A stretch of DNA of 64,000 nt, taken from NCBI GenBank assembly GCA_964596535.1, contig CAZQUR010000001.1, positions 34,926 through 98,925 on the forward strand, given 5' to 3'. Position numbers and translations under genes: made by a program. The notes under the pieces are model-generated. The model made no database searches, was not told where the DNA came from, and saw only the letters and a list, made by a program, of their open reading frames with translations. Positions 34,318-43,628 of the stretch are shown piece after piece. The DNA comes from GCA-002779465 sp964596535 (lineage in GTDB: Bacteria > Desulfobacterota > Desulfobacteria > Desulfobacterales > UBA2156). How positions within the stretch are numbered: the first letter of the stretch is position 1; each line of letters starts with the position of its first letter.

Positions 34318-35100
34318 TCATGCAGATGTGGATGCCGACAGGATGTCTTCCGTACCCAGATAGGCGGTGATGACCATTTCGTTGTTCTGGATTTCGGCAG
34401 GAGGGCCTTCTACCAGAAGCGTTCCAAAGTCAAGGACGCTGATATAGCCGCACAGCTCCATTACGGAGTGCATATCGTGTTCCACCATCAGGATGGTGAT
34501 TCCCTGCCGGTGCACTTTACGAATGAGATCGATCATGCGGTCTTTCTCGGTGGGGGTCATCCCAGTCAGGGGTTCGTCCAAAAGGAGCACCTTGGGTTCA
34601 CAGGCGAGGGCGATGGCGACGCCCAAGGCCCTCTGGTGCCCGTGGGGCAGGTTTGCGGCGAGCTCGTCTTTCAGGTGTTCCAGCCCCATGAATTTCACAA
34701 GTTCCATGGCCTTTTCCGCGTTTTTTTCTTCCGTTTTTTTGGACAGACCGAAAAGTACGCTAAAGATGTTTTCTCTGGCATGAAGATGGCGCGCCACGGC
34801 GACGTTTTTCCAGACGGAAAAATGATGGTACAGCGCCGTGCGCTGAAATGTCCGGACCACACCCATGCCGGCGATCCTGCTGGAAGAAAAGCCGTCGATG
34901 CGCGTCTTGCCTTGATAGCGGATTTGCCCCGATGAAGGCCGGTAGACGCCGCTGATCACATTGAACAGGGTGGTTTTCCCGGCCCCGTTCGGGCCGATGA
35001 TGCCCCTGATTTCTCCTTCCTCGATGGAAAGATTCACGTCATTCAGGGCAGCGAGCCCGCCGAAGTATTTGCTCAAGCCTTCCACTTCAAGTATCGGCAC
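34318..35100 (-). CDS. livG: Branched-chain amino acid-type ABC transporter ATPase LivG
   Basis: ATPase subunit of 260 residues: Walker A GPNGAGKTTLFN, signature region LPHGHQRALGVAIAL, Walker B VLLLDEPLTGM. The signature LPHGHQ departs from the usual LSxGxQ, though the glycine and glutamine remain. That substitution is within what LivG relatives show (typically LPYGxQ). It pairs with LivF as the heterodimeric motor. Gap from livM is 40 nt. Confidence 0.93.
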   Translation of the reverse strand: MPILEVEGLSKYFGGLAALNDVNLSIEEGEIRGIIGPNGAGKTTLFNVISGVYRPSSGQIRYQGKTRIDGFSSSRIAGMGVVRTFQRTALYHHFSVWKNVAVARHLHARENIFSVLFGLSKKTEEKNAEKAMELVKFMGLEHLKDELAANLPHGHQRALGVAIALACEPKVLLLDEPLTGMTPTEKDRMIDLIRKVHRQGITILMVEHDMHSVMELCGYISVLDFGTLLVEGPPAEIQNNEMVITAYLGTEDILSASTSA

Positions 35101-35140
35101 GATTTTCTTCCTTCATTCCTTTCGCATCCGGAAAAACGCG

Positions 35141-36127
35141 TCATGTTTCCGCCGGCGCGACACGGTTTCGTTTTTTCAGTCGCGAGACGGCTTTTGAAAT
35201 CAATCCCTCGAGGCCCCCCGGCAGAAAGATCAGCACCAGAACCATTGAAAGGCCGAAGAACATGGGGCGGATCTCGATGAGCGGGCGGGAGAGCTCGAAA
35301 AGGGTATGCATCACCGAGACCCCGATGATGGGTCCCCAAAACGTATGGGTTCCCCCGACCACCACCCAGATGAGAAGATACAGGGTGGTCGTAATGTTGA
35401 ACAGTTTCGGGTCCACCGCGCCCAGCCGGTGCACCAGAAGCCCCCCGGCGACGCCGGCAAAAAAGCCGCCGATGGCACAGGCCATCAACCTGTGGCGGGG
35501 AATGTTGATTCCGGTGGATGCGGCCAATTCCGGATCCATTGAAATGGCCTTGAAGGAATCCCCGATTCTTGATTTTTCAATGCGGTACAGCATCAGCATG
35601 ACCAGGAGCATGACGCCCAGGCTGAAAAAGTAGTAGGGGATTCGGTCGCTGAAATCGATTCCCGCAATCACCGGGGGCCAGGGGATGTCGATGATCCCGG
35701 TGGACCCTCCGAAAGGGTTGCGGAATTTCAGCCAGGTCAACCGGATCAGTTCCGCCAGACCATAGGTGGCGATGTAAAAACCCCACCCTTTGGTTTTGAG
35801 GAGCGGCAGGGTGATGGCCATCCCCACCAGGCCCGCCATCGCCCCTCCCAAAGGGATGGCCGCGAAAACAGGGACGCCGAGATTCTTGGCCAGCATGCCG
35901 CTGGTGTACGCCCCCACACCGTACAACACGATATGGTAAAGCTGCCAGTCGTGCACCGTGACGATCAAACGGTAGCTCTGGGCCAGGATGATGTAGATGA
36001 AATACATCATGGCCACTTCGACCAGGTACGCCCGGAGGAAAAAGGGCACAAGACACAACCCCGCCAGGGCAAGGATCAGAGGAGCCAGGTCCCCGATCTT
36101 GATTTTTTTTATACTATGCGATGACAC
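35141..36127 (-). CDS. livM: Branched-chain amino acid-type ABC transporter permease LivM
   Basis: A 328-residue inner-membrane permease with about nine helices. The EAA-like loop is SFKAISMDPELAASTGINIPRHRL and is followed by GGLLVHRLGAVDPKLF. It starts inside the end of livH (14-nt overlap). A short basic tail (SRLKKRNRV) closes the protein. It forms the channel with LivH. Confidence 0.92.
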   Translation of the reverse strand: MSSHSIKKIKIGDLAPLILALAGLCLVPFFLRAYLVEVAMMYFIYIILAQSYRLIVTVHDWQLYHIVLYGVGAYTSGMLAKNLGVPVFAAIPLGGAMAGLVGMAITLPLLKTKGWGFYIATYGLAELIRLTWLKFRNPFGGSTGIIDIPWPPVIAGIDFSDRIPYYFFSLGVMLLVMLMLYRIEKSRIGDSFKAISMDPELAASTGINIPRHRLMACAIGGFFAGVAGGLLVHRLGAVDPKLFNITTTLYLLIWVVVGGTHTFWGPIIGVSVMHTLFELSRPLIEIRPMFFGLSMVLVLIFLPGGLEGLISKAVSRLKKRNRVAPAET

Positions 36128-36983
36128 GGCCCATTAATCCTTGTGGTCTGATTGCCAATACCACGGCCATCACGGTGACGGAAACCATCACGGCGGTGAC
36201 GCCGTCGACGAGTGTGGTGACAAAGGTCGTTACAAAACCGAAGATGACGGCGGCGAGAGTGGCACCGCCGATGGAACCCATCCCCCCAACGACCACCACG
36301 ATGAGGGCGGGCAGGATGATATGCCCTCCGAGGGAAGGGGTAATCGCATAAATGGTGGACATCAACCCCCCGGCCAGGCCGGCGTAGGCGCCGGCGATGG
36401 CCATTGCCAGCGCCGTCATCCGATTGATATTGATTCCCTGCAAGGCGGCGGCTTCGGGATCCTGGGCGACGGCCCGCAGGGCCCGGCCAAGCCGGAAGCG
36501 CCGCATAAAAAACATGAGGCCGCCGATGGAAACAATGGCAAAGGGGATGACCAAGACGCGCTGGAAAGCCACCGCCACGCCCATGAACCGAAAGGCACGC
36601 ATATAGGGACTGGGGATGGGTCTCGACAATCCCCATCCCCATATCTCTCCCGCCAGCACCTCGAAGACGAACATCAAACCGGCGGTGGCAATGAAACCGG
36701 AAACGACATCCCCCTGGAGGGGACGGAAAACACCGCGCTCCACAATGAGGCCGATGACGGCCCCCACCGCCACTGCGGCGGCCACGGCCCACCAGAAGGG
36801 CCAGCCCCCCAGCGCATAGAGAGCATACACGGTATAGGCCCCCATCATGAAGAAATGACCGTGGGCCAGATTCGCCATCTGCATCACACCGAAGGCCAGG
36901 GTCAATCCCACGGCGATCAGGGCCAGCATGCCGCTGGCGGCGACGGCATTGGCGATGGTTTGGAGTAACAGTTGGCTGCTCAT
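36114..36983 (-). CDS. livH: Branched-chain amino acid-type ABC transporter permease LivH
   Basis: A 289-residue permease with eight or so helices. The N-terminus ALIAVGLTLAFGVMQMANLAHG is the LivH hallmark and the coupling loop is LRAVAQDPEAAALQGININR. It follows the binding-protein gene by 103 nt. Confidence 0.93.
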   Translation of the reverse strand: MSSQLLLQTIANAVAASGMLALIAVGLTLAFGVMQMANLAHGHFFMMGAYTVYALYALGGWPFWWAVAAAVAVGAVIGLIVERGVFRPLQGDVVSGFIATAGLMFVFEVLAGEIWGWGLSRPIPSPYMRAFRFMGVAVAFQRVLVIPFAIVSIGGLMFFMRRFRLGRALRAVAQDPEAAALQGININRMTALAMAIAGAYAGLAGGLMSTIYAITPSLGGHIILPALIVVVVGGMGSIGGATLAAVIFGFVTTFVTTLVDGVTAVMVSVTVMAVVLAIRPQGLMGRVIA

Positions 36984-37086
36984 GCGTTACCTCGATTTCG
37001 GTTGGCGCCGGTGTATGGAAATCTCGGTTTCCGATTGAGAATGAAAAGGGGGCGGCGGACAAGCCTTCCGCCCCCCGGGATACGAT

Positions 37087-38499
37087 TTATTTGCGTTGGG
37101 TCCAGTGCTGCCCGCGATCCTTTACGGCCTTCATGACGATGGGTTTGATGGCGGCAAACCAGGGTTCGAAATTCAAATGGGCGATGATGCGTTTATCATT
37201 GGCATTGAGATCGAACATGTTCATGGGCACGGGTTGTTCGATCATGTTTTGAATGCCGAACATTTCCTGGCCGCTCATGTGTCCCGGCCCCAGGATGGTG
37301 GGAAAGGAGGGGAGTTTTCTCAGGGCTTCCAAAATGGCGTCATTGGAGGGCCACTGACCGGGGGTTTCCTGCCCGGCGATCTGGGCCCCGATGCACCACG
37401 GAATCAACCACACCACATGATCCCAGTCGATGCCGGTCATGCGGCGCTTGACGTCTTTGGGGGCGCCCGGTCCGTACCGGGCGTTCCACAGGCGGGTGAA
37501 AGAGGCCTGCCAGGAGTATGCGCCCCACCACGGATCATCCATCAAGGGAAAACTGTCGATGGCATGCCGCGCCGCGGGATATTCCGGAGGAATCTTGGTG
37601 AGATTGGTTTCCCAGTCGGCGTAGTTTTGGGCCACCACGCCTTTGAATCCCTGCAGATAGAGTTGTTCCCACAGGAGGGTTTGGTATTCGGGCCAGGCTT
37701 CGCAGAGGCTGATGACATCGGGTTCGGTGGCCATTATGGCGGTGACGATGGGGGCGAAGTCGGTGGTATCCACGGAGAAGAATTTCTCGTAAACGATTTC
37801 GAATCCCATGGCCTGGGCGGCGCCGATTTCCCATGCTCCCACCTGGCGGGACATGATGTCATCCTGGGTCGTCAGCGCGTATCGCAAGGGCCTCCCCAGC
37901 TCTTTTTCACTGGGCAGGACCATCTTGGCGATGAGGGCGTTGAACATGTTGCACTGGGGCGTGACATCCCCCCCCGCCACCACGTACGGCCGGTCCGGAT
38001 GCATATCCGTGGGGACCAGGGAAGCATAAATGACTTTGTTTTTGGTGAGAAAAGGCGCCGTGGCGTTGGCCGGATCCCCGCCGATGGCGTTGATGAATCT
38101 GACGTCGTGTTCCAGGACCAGTTGCCGGGCCCCCTGGAGGGCTTTGGATGCGTTGGCTTCGTCATCGAATGCGTGCATCTTCAGCGGGTAGCGTTTTCCT
38201 CCCACAAGAAGGCCCCCCGTCTTGTTGACCGTATCGATCCAGATGTTGTTTCCGGTTAAACCGGGTAAGCCCCAGCCGGCATCCGGCCCCGAGAGCGCGG
38301 CGAGGAAACCGACATTGATGGTTTCCCCTTGGGGATATTTTTCCCCAATCTGCTGATCCGGCAGATGGCTCAACAGCACCAACTCATCTTCGGTCAGTCC
38401 GGCCGATGTGTCGGAGAGCGCCGCCGGCGGTAATGTGAAAAGCAACGTCCCGACCAGCAGCATCGGAACCATCCATCGTCGCAATCTTGCCTTTTCCAT
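37087..38499 (-). CDS. livK: Periplasmic substrate-binding protein of the LIV-type transporter
   Basis: The open frame extends to 38616, but AAAAAAGGGGGAACAG before ATG 38499 marks the start. The product is 470 residues with a clear signal peptide: basic MEKARLRRW, hydrophobic MLLVGTLLFTLPPAALS, cleavage near AALS-DTS. The mature protein is a type I periplasmic binding protein (INVGFLAALSGPDAGWGLPG). At about 445 mature residues it is longer than typical LivK/LivJ (about 345), resembling the larger amide/urea or aromatic-compound binders. It is the first gene of the operon, so expression should be highest. Confidence 0.88.
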   Translation of the reverse strand: MEKARLRRWMVPMLLVGTLLFTLPPAALSDTSAGLTEDELVLLSHLPDQQIGEKYPQGETINVGFLAALSGPDAGWGLPGLTGNNIWIDTVNKTGGLLVGGKRYPLKMHAFDDEANASKALQGARQLVLEHDVRFINAIGGDPANATAPFLTKNKVIYASLVPTDMHPDRPYVVAGGDVTPQCNMFNALIAKMVLPSEKELGRPLRYALTTQDDIMSRQVGAWEIGAAQAMGFEIVYEKFFSVDTTDFAPIVTAIMATEPDVISLCEAWPEYQTLLWEQLYLQGFKGVVAQNYADWETNLTKIPPEYPAARHAIDSFPLMDDPWWGAYSWQASFTRLWNARYGPGAPKDVKRRMTGIDWDHVVWLIPWCIGAQIAGQETPGQWPSNDAILEALRKLPSFPTILGPGHMSGQEMFGIQNMIEQPVPMNMFDLNANDKRIIAHLNFEPWFAAIKPIVMKAVKDRGQHWTQRK

Positions 38500-38662
38500 C
38501 TGTTCCCCCTTTTTTTGGTGTTTCGAACGATTGGGTCCAGTCCCGCCGTTCATGCATAAAGCCAGAGTGCTTTCATGAAAAGCGGTCCATAAATCACTCG
38601 GTTTGCGATCAGACATGCACTCCCATCGGCCGCTTGGAATGGAGGTTTGAAGACGTTTGGTT

Positions 38663-38692
38663 TTGTTTATTCTAACTCATATTATGATGTCA
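38663..38692 (-). promoter_or_regulatory. Candidate promoter of the liv operon
   Basis: Perfect TTGACA (38692-38687, minus strand) with TAAACA (38668-38663) after 18 nt. The -10 is poor (3/6), as expected for a regulated promoter. The predicted leader is about 155 nt. Confidence 0.35.
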
Positions 38693-39171
38693 AGTGTTAA
38701 TTTTAAATATTAAAACAATCATTAAAAGAAAACAATCCGGGCCGGAGACAAAGGCCTGAGATGCGAAAATAAGCCGCTTGAATCCAAAAACCCTTGTTGT
38801 TTGGCAACGCGCGGCGGGATCCTAAAACATCCCGGATCTTTTCGCTTTTTCTCCATTAAATTTAATTTACTATTATTTCAATTAGTTATGTTATAAGTGA
38901 AACAGATGAAGCCTGCGCTTTGTTTTTCGAACGCTTTAGAATCGGAAAGGGGTGAACAATATGGGGTGTGCCGATTACTGCTAAACGAATTTCATATATT
39001 GACTAAACCAAATTTATTATCAAACATAAACGATCATGGTGGTTGCGCGTCATGGGACACGCATGCTCCCAGGGAAGTCTTTTGGAAACGCCCGGGCACC
39101 CCGGATATCCATCGAGGGGTCCATTCGGTGAAGCACGGCGACGGTCTTCCCGCACGGCTGTATAAAAGGGA

Positions 39172-39205
39172 TTGACAGCGCCGGTGGTTCCGGCTTTTAT
39201 ATAAT
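39172..39205 (+). promoter_or_regulatory. Candidate dctP promoter with long spacer and dyad
   Basis: Perfect TTGACA (39172-39177) and perfect TATAAT (39200-39205) are 22 nt apart. The spacer contains GCCGG-TGGTT-CCGGC, an inverted repeat. A weaker TTTATA gives an 18-nt spacer. Confidence 0.35.
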
Positions 39206-39282
39206 TTCAGTCATGAATCCGGCGGATGCGGTGTTCCGTCCGGGTATTTTACGGGGGACTTTTCATCATAAGGAGGTGCTCG

Positions 39283-40260
39283 ATGAAAAAGATTGCAGTG
39301 GTCTTTGCCCTGGTGCCGGCGATGCTGTGGAGTACCGCCGCCTCGGCGGCACTCAAGATCAACCTGGGTGTTGTCACCAAACCCGGTTCCGCCCAAAACA
39401 TCGCCGCGGAAAAGTTCAAGGAACTCCTCGAGCAGCGCTCGGGAAACGCGGTGACGGTGAAGATTCACCATTCGGCCTCTTTGGGAAACGAAACCGAGAT
39501 TCTCCAGCAGATCCAGATGAACCAGGTGCAAATGGGGATTATCACGGTGGGCCCCTTCGACACCTTCGATCCCATCGTGAGAGTCATCAACTATCCCTTT
39601 ATTTTTAAAGACAACGCCCAGGCGGATCAGATCCTGGATGGACCGTTGGGGAAGGAAATCTTAAAAAGCCTGGAGAACGTGGGCTTCAAGGGGCTGGCCT
39701 TTTCGGAAAACGGGTTCCGGAACCTGACCAACAGCAAACGGCCGGTCAAAAAGGCCGATGATGTGCAAGGACTTAAGATCCGGGTGATGCAGTCCGCACT
39801 CCATAAATCCATCTGGCAGTCCCTGGGCGCCAACCCGACCCCCATGCCCTGGCCCATCTACACCGAACTGGAACAGGGGGTCATCGACGGCCAGGAAAAC
39901 CCCATTTGGGTCATCGACGTCTACAAGTTTTACGAAATCCAGAAATACATGACCATGACCCGCCATGTCTATTCCGGTCATATCGATGTGGCTTCCCTCA
40001 AATGGTGGAACACCCTCCAGCCGGAGCAGCAGAAACTCATCCAGGAGGCCATGTATGACGCCGCCGTGTATCAACGGAAGGATAATCGGGACCGGAACGC
40101 GGAGCGCCTGGCCATGCTGAAAGAAAAGGGAATGGACATCGAGATGCACCCGGATGTGGCCAGTTTCCGGGCCAAAGTGGAAAGGCTCAAAGACATGGAT
40201 CTGTTTCAGGATCCCCGGGTCAAGGCCTTCCTGTTAAAAGTCATGGAGGCCACAAGATAA
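39283..40260 (+). CDS. dctP: TRAP transporter solute-binding protein DctP
   Basis: Periplasmic binding protein of a tripartite ATP-independent transporter, which uses the sodium gradient to import organic acids. ATG 39283 follows AAGGAGGTGCTCG. There are 325 residues with a signal peptide (MKKIAVVFALVPAMLWSTAAS, cut near ASA-AL). The conserved carboxylate-binding arginine lies in GLKIRVMQS, and SENGFRNLTNSKRP and YTELEQGVIDGQENP are family motifs. Substrates of this family are C4-dicarboxylates, keto acids or sugar acids; the actual one is not evident. Confidence 0.92.
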   Translation: MKKIAVVFALVPAMLWSTAASAALKINLGVVTKPGSAQNIAAEKFKELLEQRSGNAVTVKIHHSASLGNETEILQQIQMNQVQMGIITVGPFDTFDPIVRVINYPFIFKDNAQADQILDGPLGKEILKSLENVGFKGLAFSENGFRNLTNSKRPVKKADDVQGLKIRVMQSALHKSIWQSLGANPTPMPWPIYTELEQGVIDGQENPIWVIDVYKFYEIQKYMTMTRHVYSGHIDVASLKWWNTLQPEQQKLIQEAMYDAAVYQRKDNRDRNAERLAMLKEKGMDIEMHPDVASFRAKVERLKDMDLFQDPRVKAFLLKVMEATR

Positions 40261-40404
40261 AAGATTCCGACCGTGCCCGAAGACGGCCGGGACCGTTTTT
40301 TGGCCGAAAAAAGGGGTACCAATGGTCGAAAACCGCGGGCTGCCGGGAAGGATTTCGGCGGCCTGACAAAGTTTAATCATCAGAAGAAATGGCCCGTGTG
40401 GGGG

Positions 40405-40878
40405 ATGGAACGAATCAGCCAGGCCGTTAACCAGGCCGTGGAATATCTCCTCTTTTTCCTGGGCTTTTCCATGGCGATGATCGTGGCGGCCCAGGTTTTC
40501 GCCCGCTACGTGTTAAACCATTCCATTTTCTGGTCCGAGGAACTGGCCCGGTTTCTTCTCGTCTGGTTGACATTCCTCGGATCCTCCGTGGCCTATCGCA
40601 GACAGGCCCACGCCAGCATCGACGTGGTCTTCCGACGGCTCCCTCCGGCGGGTCGCCGCGCCGCCGTACTGGCGGTTCACCTGGTCACATTGGTGTTTGC
40701 CGTCATTATGGTCTATTTCGGCGCCCAGTTCGCGTATTTCGTGCGTCTTCAGATTTCTCCGGCCCTCTATCTTCCAAAATGGATCCCCCACAGCATCATC
40801 GCCGTATCCGGAATGGTATGGGCCCTGCATGCCGCAGCCTTTTTGATACGGGATTATAAAAAGGAAGGGCGCCGGTGA
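40405..40878 (+). CDS. dctQ: TRAP transporter small membrane subunit DctQ
   Basis: A 157-residue protein with four transmembrane helices, containing FARYVLNHSIFWSEELARFL, the DctQ signature. The open frame begins at 40273, but the hydrophilic 44 residues before MERISQAVNQ look untranslated, so ATG 40405 is chosen; its ribosome site (GTGGGGG) is weak and close. It overlaps dctM by 4 nt. Confidence 0.88.
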   Translation: MERISQAVNQAVEYLLFFLGFSMAMIVAAQVFARYVLNHSIFWSEELARFLLVWLTFLGSSVAYRRQAHASIDVVFRRLPPAGRRAAVLAVHLVTLVFAVIMVYFGAQFAYFVRLQISPALYLPKWIPHSIIAVSGMVWALHAAAFLIRDYKKEGRR

Positions 40879-42155
40879 CCGCTGAAATCCTCCTGTTGGC
40901 CCTGTTGGTCCTTTTCGCCCTCAATGCCCCCATCGCCATCGCCATTGGGATGGCCGCCGCAGGGGCCATCGTGATGCAGGGAGACTTTTCCCTGATGATG
41001 GTGGTCCAGCGGATGTACGCGGGGTGCGATTCCTTTCATCTTTTGGCGGTGCCGCTCTTCATGTTTACGGGGGTGATCATGGAGGCGGGGGGCATCAGCC
41101 GGCGCATCATCGATTTGGCCAATGCCCTGGTGGGATGGCTTCCCGGCGGCCTGGCCGCGGTGACGGTGGTCTCCGCCATGTTCTTCGCCGGTATTTCCGG
41201 GTCGGCCGCGGCGGACGCCGCCGCCGTGGGATCCATCCTCATCCCGGCCATGAAGCGGTCGGGTTATGATTCGGATTTCGCCGCGGCGGTCCAGGCCTCG
41301 GGGGGGTCCATCGGCGTCGTCATCCCGCCCTCCATCCCCATGATCATCTTCGGATTTTTGACGGGGGCGTCCATCGGACAGCTTTTTGCCGCCGGAATCC
41401 TTCCCGGTATCCTGATGGGGATCAGTCTCATCATGGTATCCACTTTCATTTCCAGGCGACATGGATATGCCGCCACCGCCGTATTTTCCCTGGAACACGC
41501 ATGGAAGGCCTTTCGGCGCGCCTTTTTGGCCCTGGGGGCCCCGTTGATCATTTTGGGCGGCATTCTTTTCGGCGTTTTCACCGCCACCGAATCCGCCGCC
41601 GTCGCAGTGATTTATGCCTTGATCGTGGGGATGTTCATTTACCGCCAGATCCGCGTCAGCGATTTGTTCCGCCTGTTCAGAGACGGCGCGGTCACCTCGG
41701 CCATTGTCATGTTCATCATCGCCACGGCATCGGTCTTCAGCTGGATCGCCGCCATCGAAGACCTCCCCGCCCGCCTGGCCGGAGCTCTGCTGGGTCTAAC
41801 CCAAAACCGGATCGCCCTTTTGCTGTTAATCAACGGGATCCTATTGATCGCCGGCACCTTCGTGGAGACCACCGCGGCGCTGATCCTCTTCGTTCCCATG
41901 ATCACCGGCCTTTTGCCTCACCTGGGCATTGATTTGATCCAGTTGGGGGCCATCGTGGTGGTGAACCTGGCCATCGGGATGCTCACCCCGCCCATGGGCA
42001 TCTGCCTCATCGTCTCGGGTTCCATCTCCCGGGATTCCCTGGGCGCCGTTTCCATGCGGGTCCTGCCCTTTTTGGTGGTGCTGATCATCGATTTGTTGCT
42101 CATCACCTTTTTTTCTCCCCTGACTCTCTGGCTCGCCCGCCTGGTGGCCCGGTAA
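40875..42155 (+). CDS. dctM: TRAP transporter large permease DctM
   Basis: A 426-residue ion-coupled transport channel with about twelve helices. Motifs include MFTGVIMEAGGISRRIIDLA, AGISGSAAADAAAVGSILIP and TPPMGICLIVSGSI. It starts at GTG in the overlap GTGA with dctQ, following AAGGAAGGGC. With dctP and dctQ it forms a full TRAP system. Confidence 0.95.
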   Translation: MTAEILLLALLVLFALNAPIAIAIGMAAAGAIVMQGDFSLMMVVQRMYAGCDSFHLLAVPLFMFTGVIMEAGGISRRIIDLANALVGWLPGGLAAVTVVSAMFFAGISGSAAADAAAVGSILIPAMKRSGYDSDFAAAVQASGGSIGVVIPPSIPMIIFGFLTGASIGQLFAAGILPGILMGISLIMVSTFISRRHGYAATAVFSLEHAWKAFRRAFLALGAPLIILGGILFGVFTATESAAVAVIYALIVGMFIYRQIRVSDLFRLFRDGAVTSAIVMFIIATASVFSWIAAIEDLPARLAGALLGLTQNRIALLLLINGILLIAGTFVETTAALILFVPMITGLLPHLGIDLIQLGAIVVVNLAIGMLTPPMGICLIVSGSISRDSLGAVSMRVLPFLVVLIIDLLLITFFSPLTLWLARLVAR

Positions 42156-42204
42156 ACCGGGGTGTTACGGAACGATGTGTTCTTAGGGATCCGGAACTTC
42201 GTAT

Positions 42205-42234
42205 TGACTTTCCGCCGGATTGCAGGATAAAATC
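42205..42234 (+). promoter_or_regulatory. Candidate promoter for hisS-aspS
   Basis: TTGACT (42205-42210), 18-nt spacer, TAAAAT (42229-42234), both 5/6. It lies about 120 nt before the hisS start. Confidence 0.5.
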
Positions 42235-42359
42235 TAAAGTTTATACGATGGATCCGGGAGGAACGCGTCCCGATTGAAGCGGTCCGGGATCGCGTTTTCC
42301 GCCCGTCACCTGAAAACCGGGTAACTTCTGCCCATAACCTTTTATAGACCTTTTTGAAA

Positions 42360-43622
42360 ATGATGCAATTGATTCGGGGATTCCGGGACATTCTCCCCGG
42401 AGAATCGGCCCATTGGCAGGCCATCGAAGAAGCCGCCAGACGCCTTTTTGCGGATTTCGGATTTCAGGAAATCCGCATCCCGCTCCTTGAAAAGACCGCC
42501 CTTTTTGCCCGGAGCATCGGCGAAGACACCGACATCGTCGAAAAGGAGATGTACACCTTCGAAGACCGGAAAGGGGAGCTGATCACCCTCCGGCCCGAGG
42601 CCACGGCTTCCGTCGTTCGCGCCTATATTCAACACAAGCTTTACGCCGGAGATCCCTTCCACAAGCTTTTCACTATCGGTCCCATGTTCCGGAGGGAACG
42701 CCCCCAGAAGGGCCGATACCGGCAGTTTTACCAGATCAACGCCGAGGTGTTCGGAACCGGCTCCCCGTTGATCGACGCCCAGCTCGTCTACATCCTCACG
42801 ACGCTTTTTTCCCGGCTCGGTGTGTCGGACCTGCAGGCCCATGTCAACTCCCTCGGGTGCCCGGTCTGCCGTCCGGACTTCAAGGCGGCGCTGATGGCAT
42901 ACGCTTCTGAGAGAAACGACGCCCTGTGCGCCGACTGCCTACGCCGAAAAGAAAAGAATCCCTTACGGCTTCTCGATTGCAAGGTCCCGTCCTGCCGTGA
43001 GGCCATGGCCCGGGCCCCCGAGATGCGAACATACCTGTGCCCTGATTGCCGGGACCACTTCCAACGGTTCCTTTCCGCCTTGTCCCGCTTGGATGTTCCC
43101 CATGTTCCGGATCCCCGGCTGGTACGGGGACTCGACTATTACACCCGGAGCACCTTTGAGATTCAAACCCGTGTTCTGGGGGCCCAAAACGCCATCGCCG
43201 GGGGAGGCCGGTACGACGGCCTCGTGAAAGCCCTCGGTGGCCCCGATATCCCCGCCACCGGGTTTGCCATCGGTTTGGACCGCCTGGCGGAAACCGTGAA
43301 AAAAGATTCTCAAGCGGCCCCCGGCCGGCCCGACGTTTTCATCGCGGCACTGGGGGGCAAAAGCCGGGAAAAAGCCTTTGAATGGGCGTGCCGGCTGGGT
43401 GAAAAAGGGATCTTTGCCGAAATGGACTTCGGGGATCGGGGTCTGAAGGCCCAGATGAAACGCGCCGGGAAGCTCGATGCCCGGTACGTCATTATCGTCG
43501 GGGAAGCGGAACTCTCCACTGAAACCGCGTTGTTGCGGGATATGGCCGCGGCCCGACAGGAGGACGTTCCCTTTTCACTGCTCCTTGAAACGGTTATCGA
43601 GCGGATCGGAACCACCCATTGA
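42360..43622 (+). CDS. hisS: Histidyl-tRNA synthetase
   Basis: Class II synthetase of about 420 residues. N-terminal QLIRGFRDILPGE, motif 2 region FRRERPQKGRYRQFYQ, the histidine-binding LVRGLDYYTRSTFE and motif 3 GGGRYDGL are all present, with an anticodon-binding domain at the end. The insertion domain has four CxxC-like pairs (CPVCRPD, CADCLRR, CPDCRDH), suggesting zinc. The start is ATG 42360 or 42363; the ribosome site is poor. Followed 6 nt later by aspS. Confidence 0.95.
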   Translation: MMQLIRGFRDILPGESAHWQAIEEAARRLFADFGFQEIRIPLLEKTALFARSIGEDTDIVEKEMYTFEDRKGELITLRPEATASVVRAYIQHKLYAGDPFHKLFTIGPMFRRERPQKGRYRQFYQINAEVFGTGSPLIDAQLVYILTTLFSRLGVSDLQAHVNSLGCPVCRPDFKAALMAYASERNDALCADCLRRKEKNPLRLLDCKVPSCREAMARAPEMRTYLCPDCRDHFQRFLSALSRLDVPHVPDPRLVRGLDYYTRSTFEIQTRVLGAQNAIAGGGRYDGLVKALGGPDIPATGFAIGLDRLAETVKKDSQAAPGRPDVFIAALGGKSREKAFEWACRLGEKGIFAEMDFGDRGLKAQMKRAGKLDARYVIIVGEAELSTETALLRDMAAARQEDVPFSLLLETVIERIGTTH

Positions 43623-43628
43623 ATTGAA

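Larger units (their letters stand above)
38500..39282. other. Divergent intergenic region between livK and dctP
   Basis: About 780 nt without a convincing gene. The central part (38690-38900) is markedly AT-rich compared with its surroundings. It holds a candidate livK promoter on the minus strand and a candidate dctP promoter on the plus strand. A 92-codon open frame at 38897-39175 lacks a ribosome site and family resemblance and is not called. Confidence 0.6.

Noticed and set aside
38897..39175. 92-codon plus-strand frame in the livK-dctP gap
   Set aside because: No ribosome site, no recognisable motif, and composition like the surrounding intergenic DNA.
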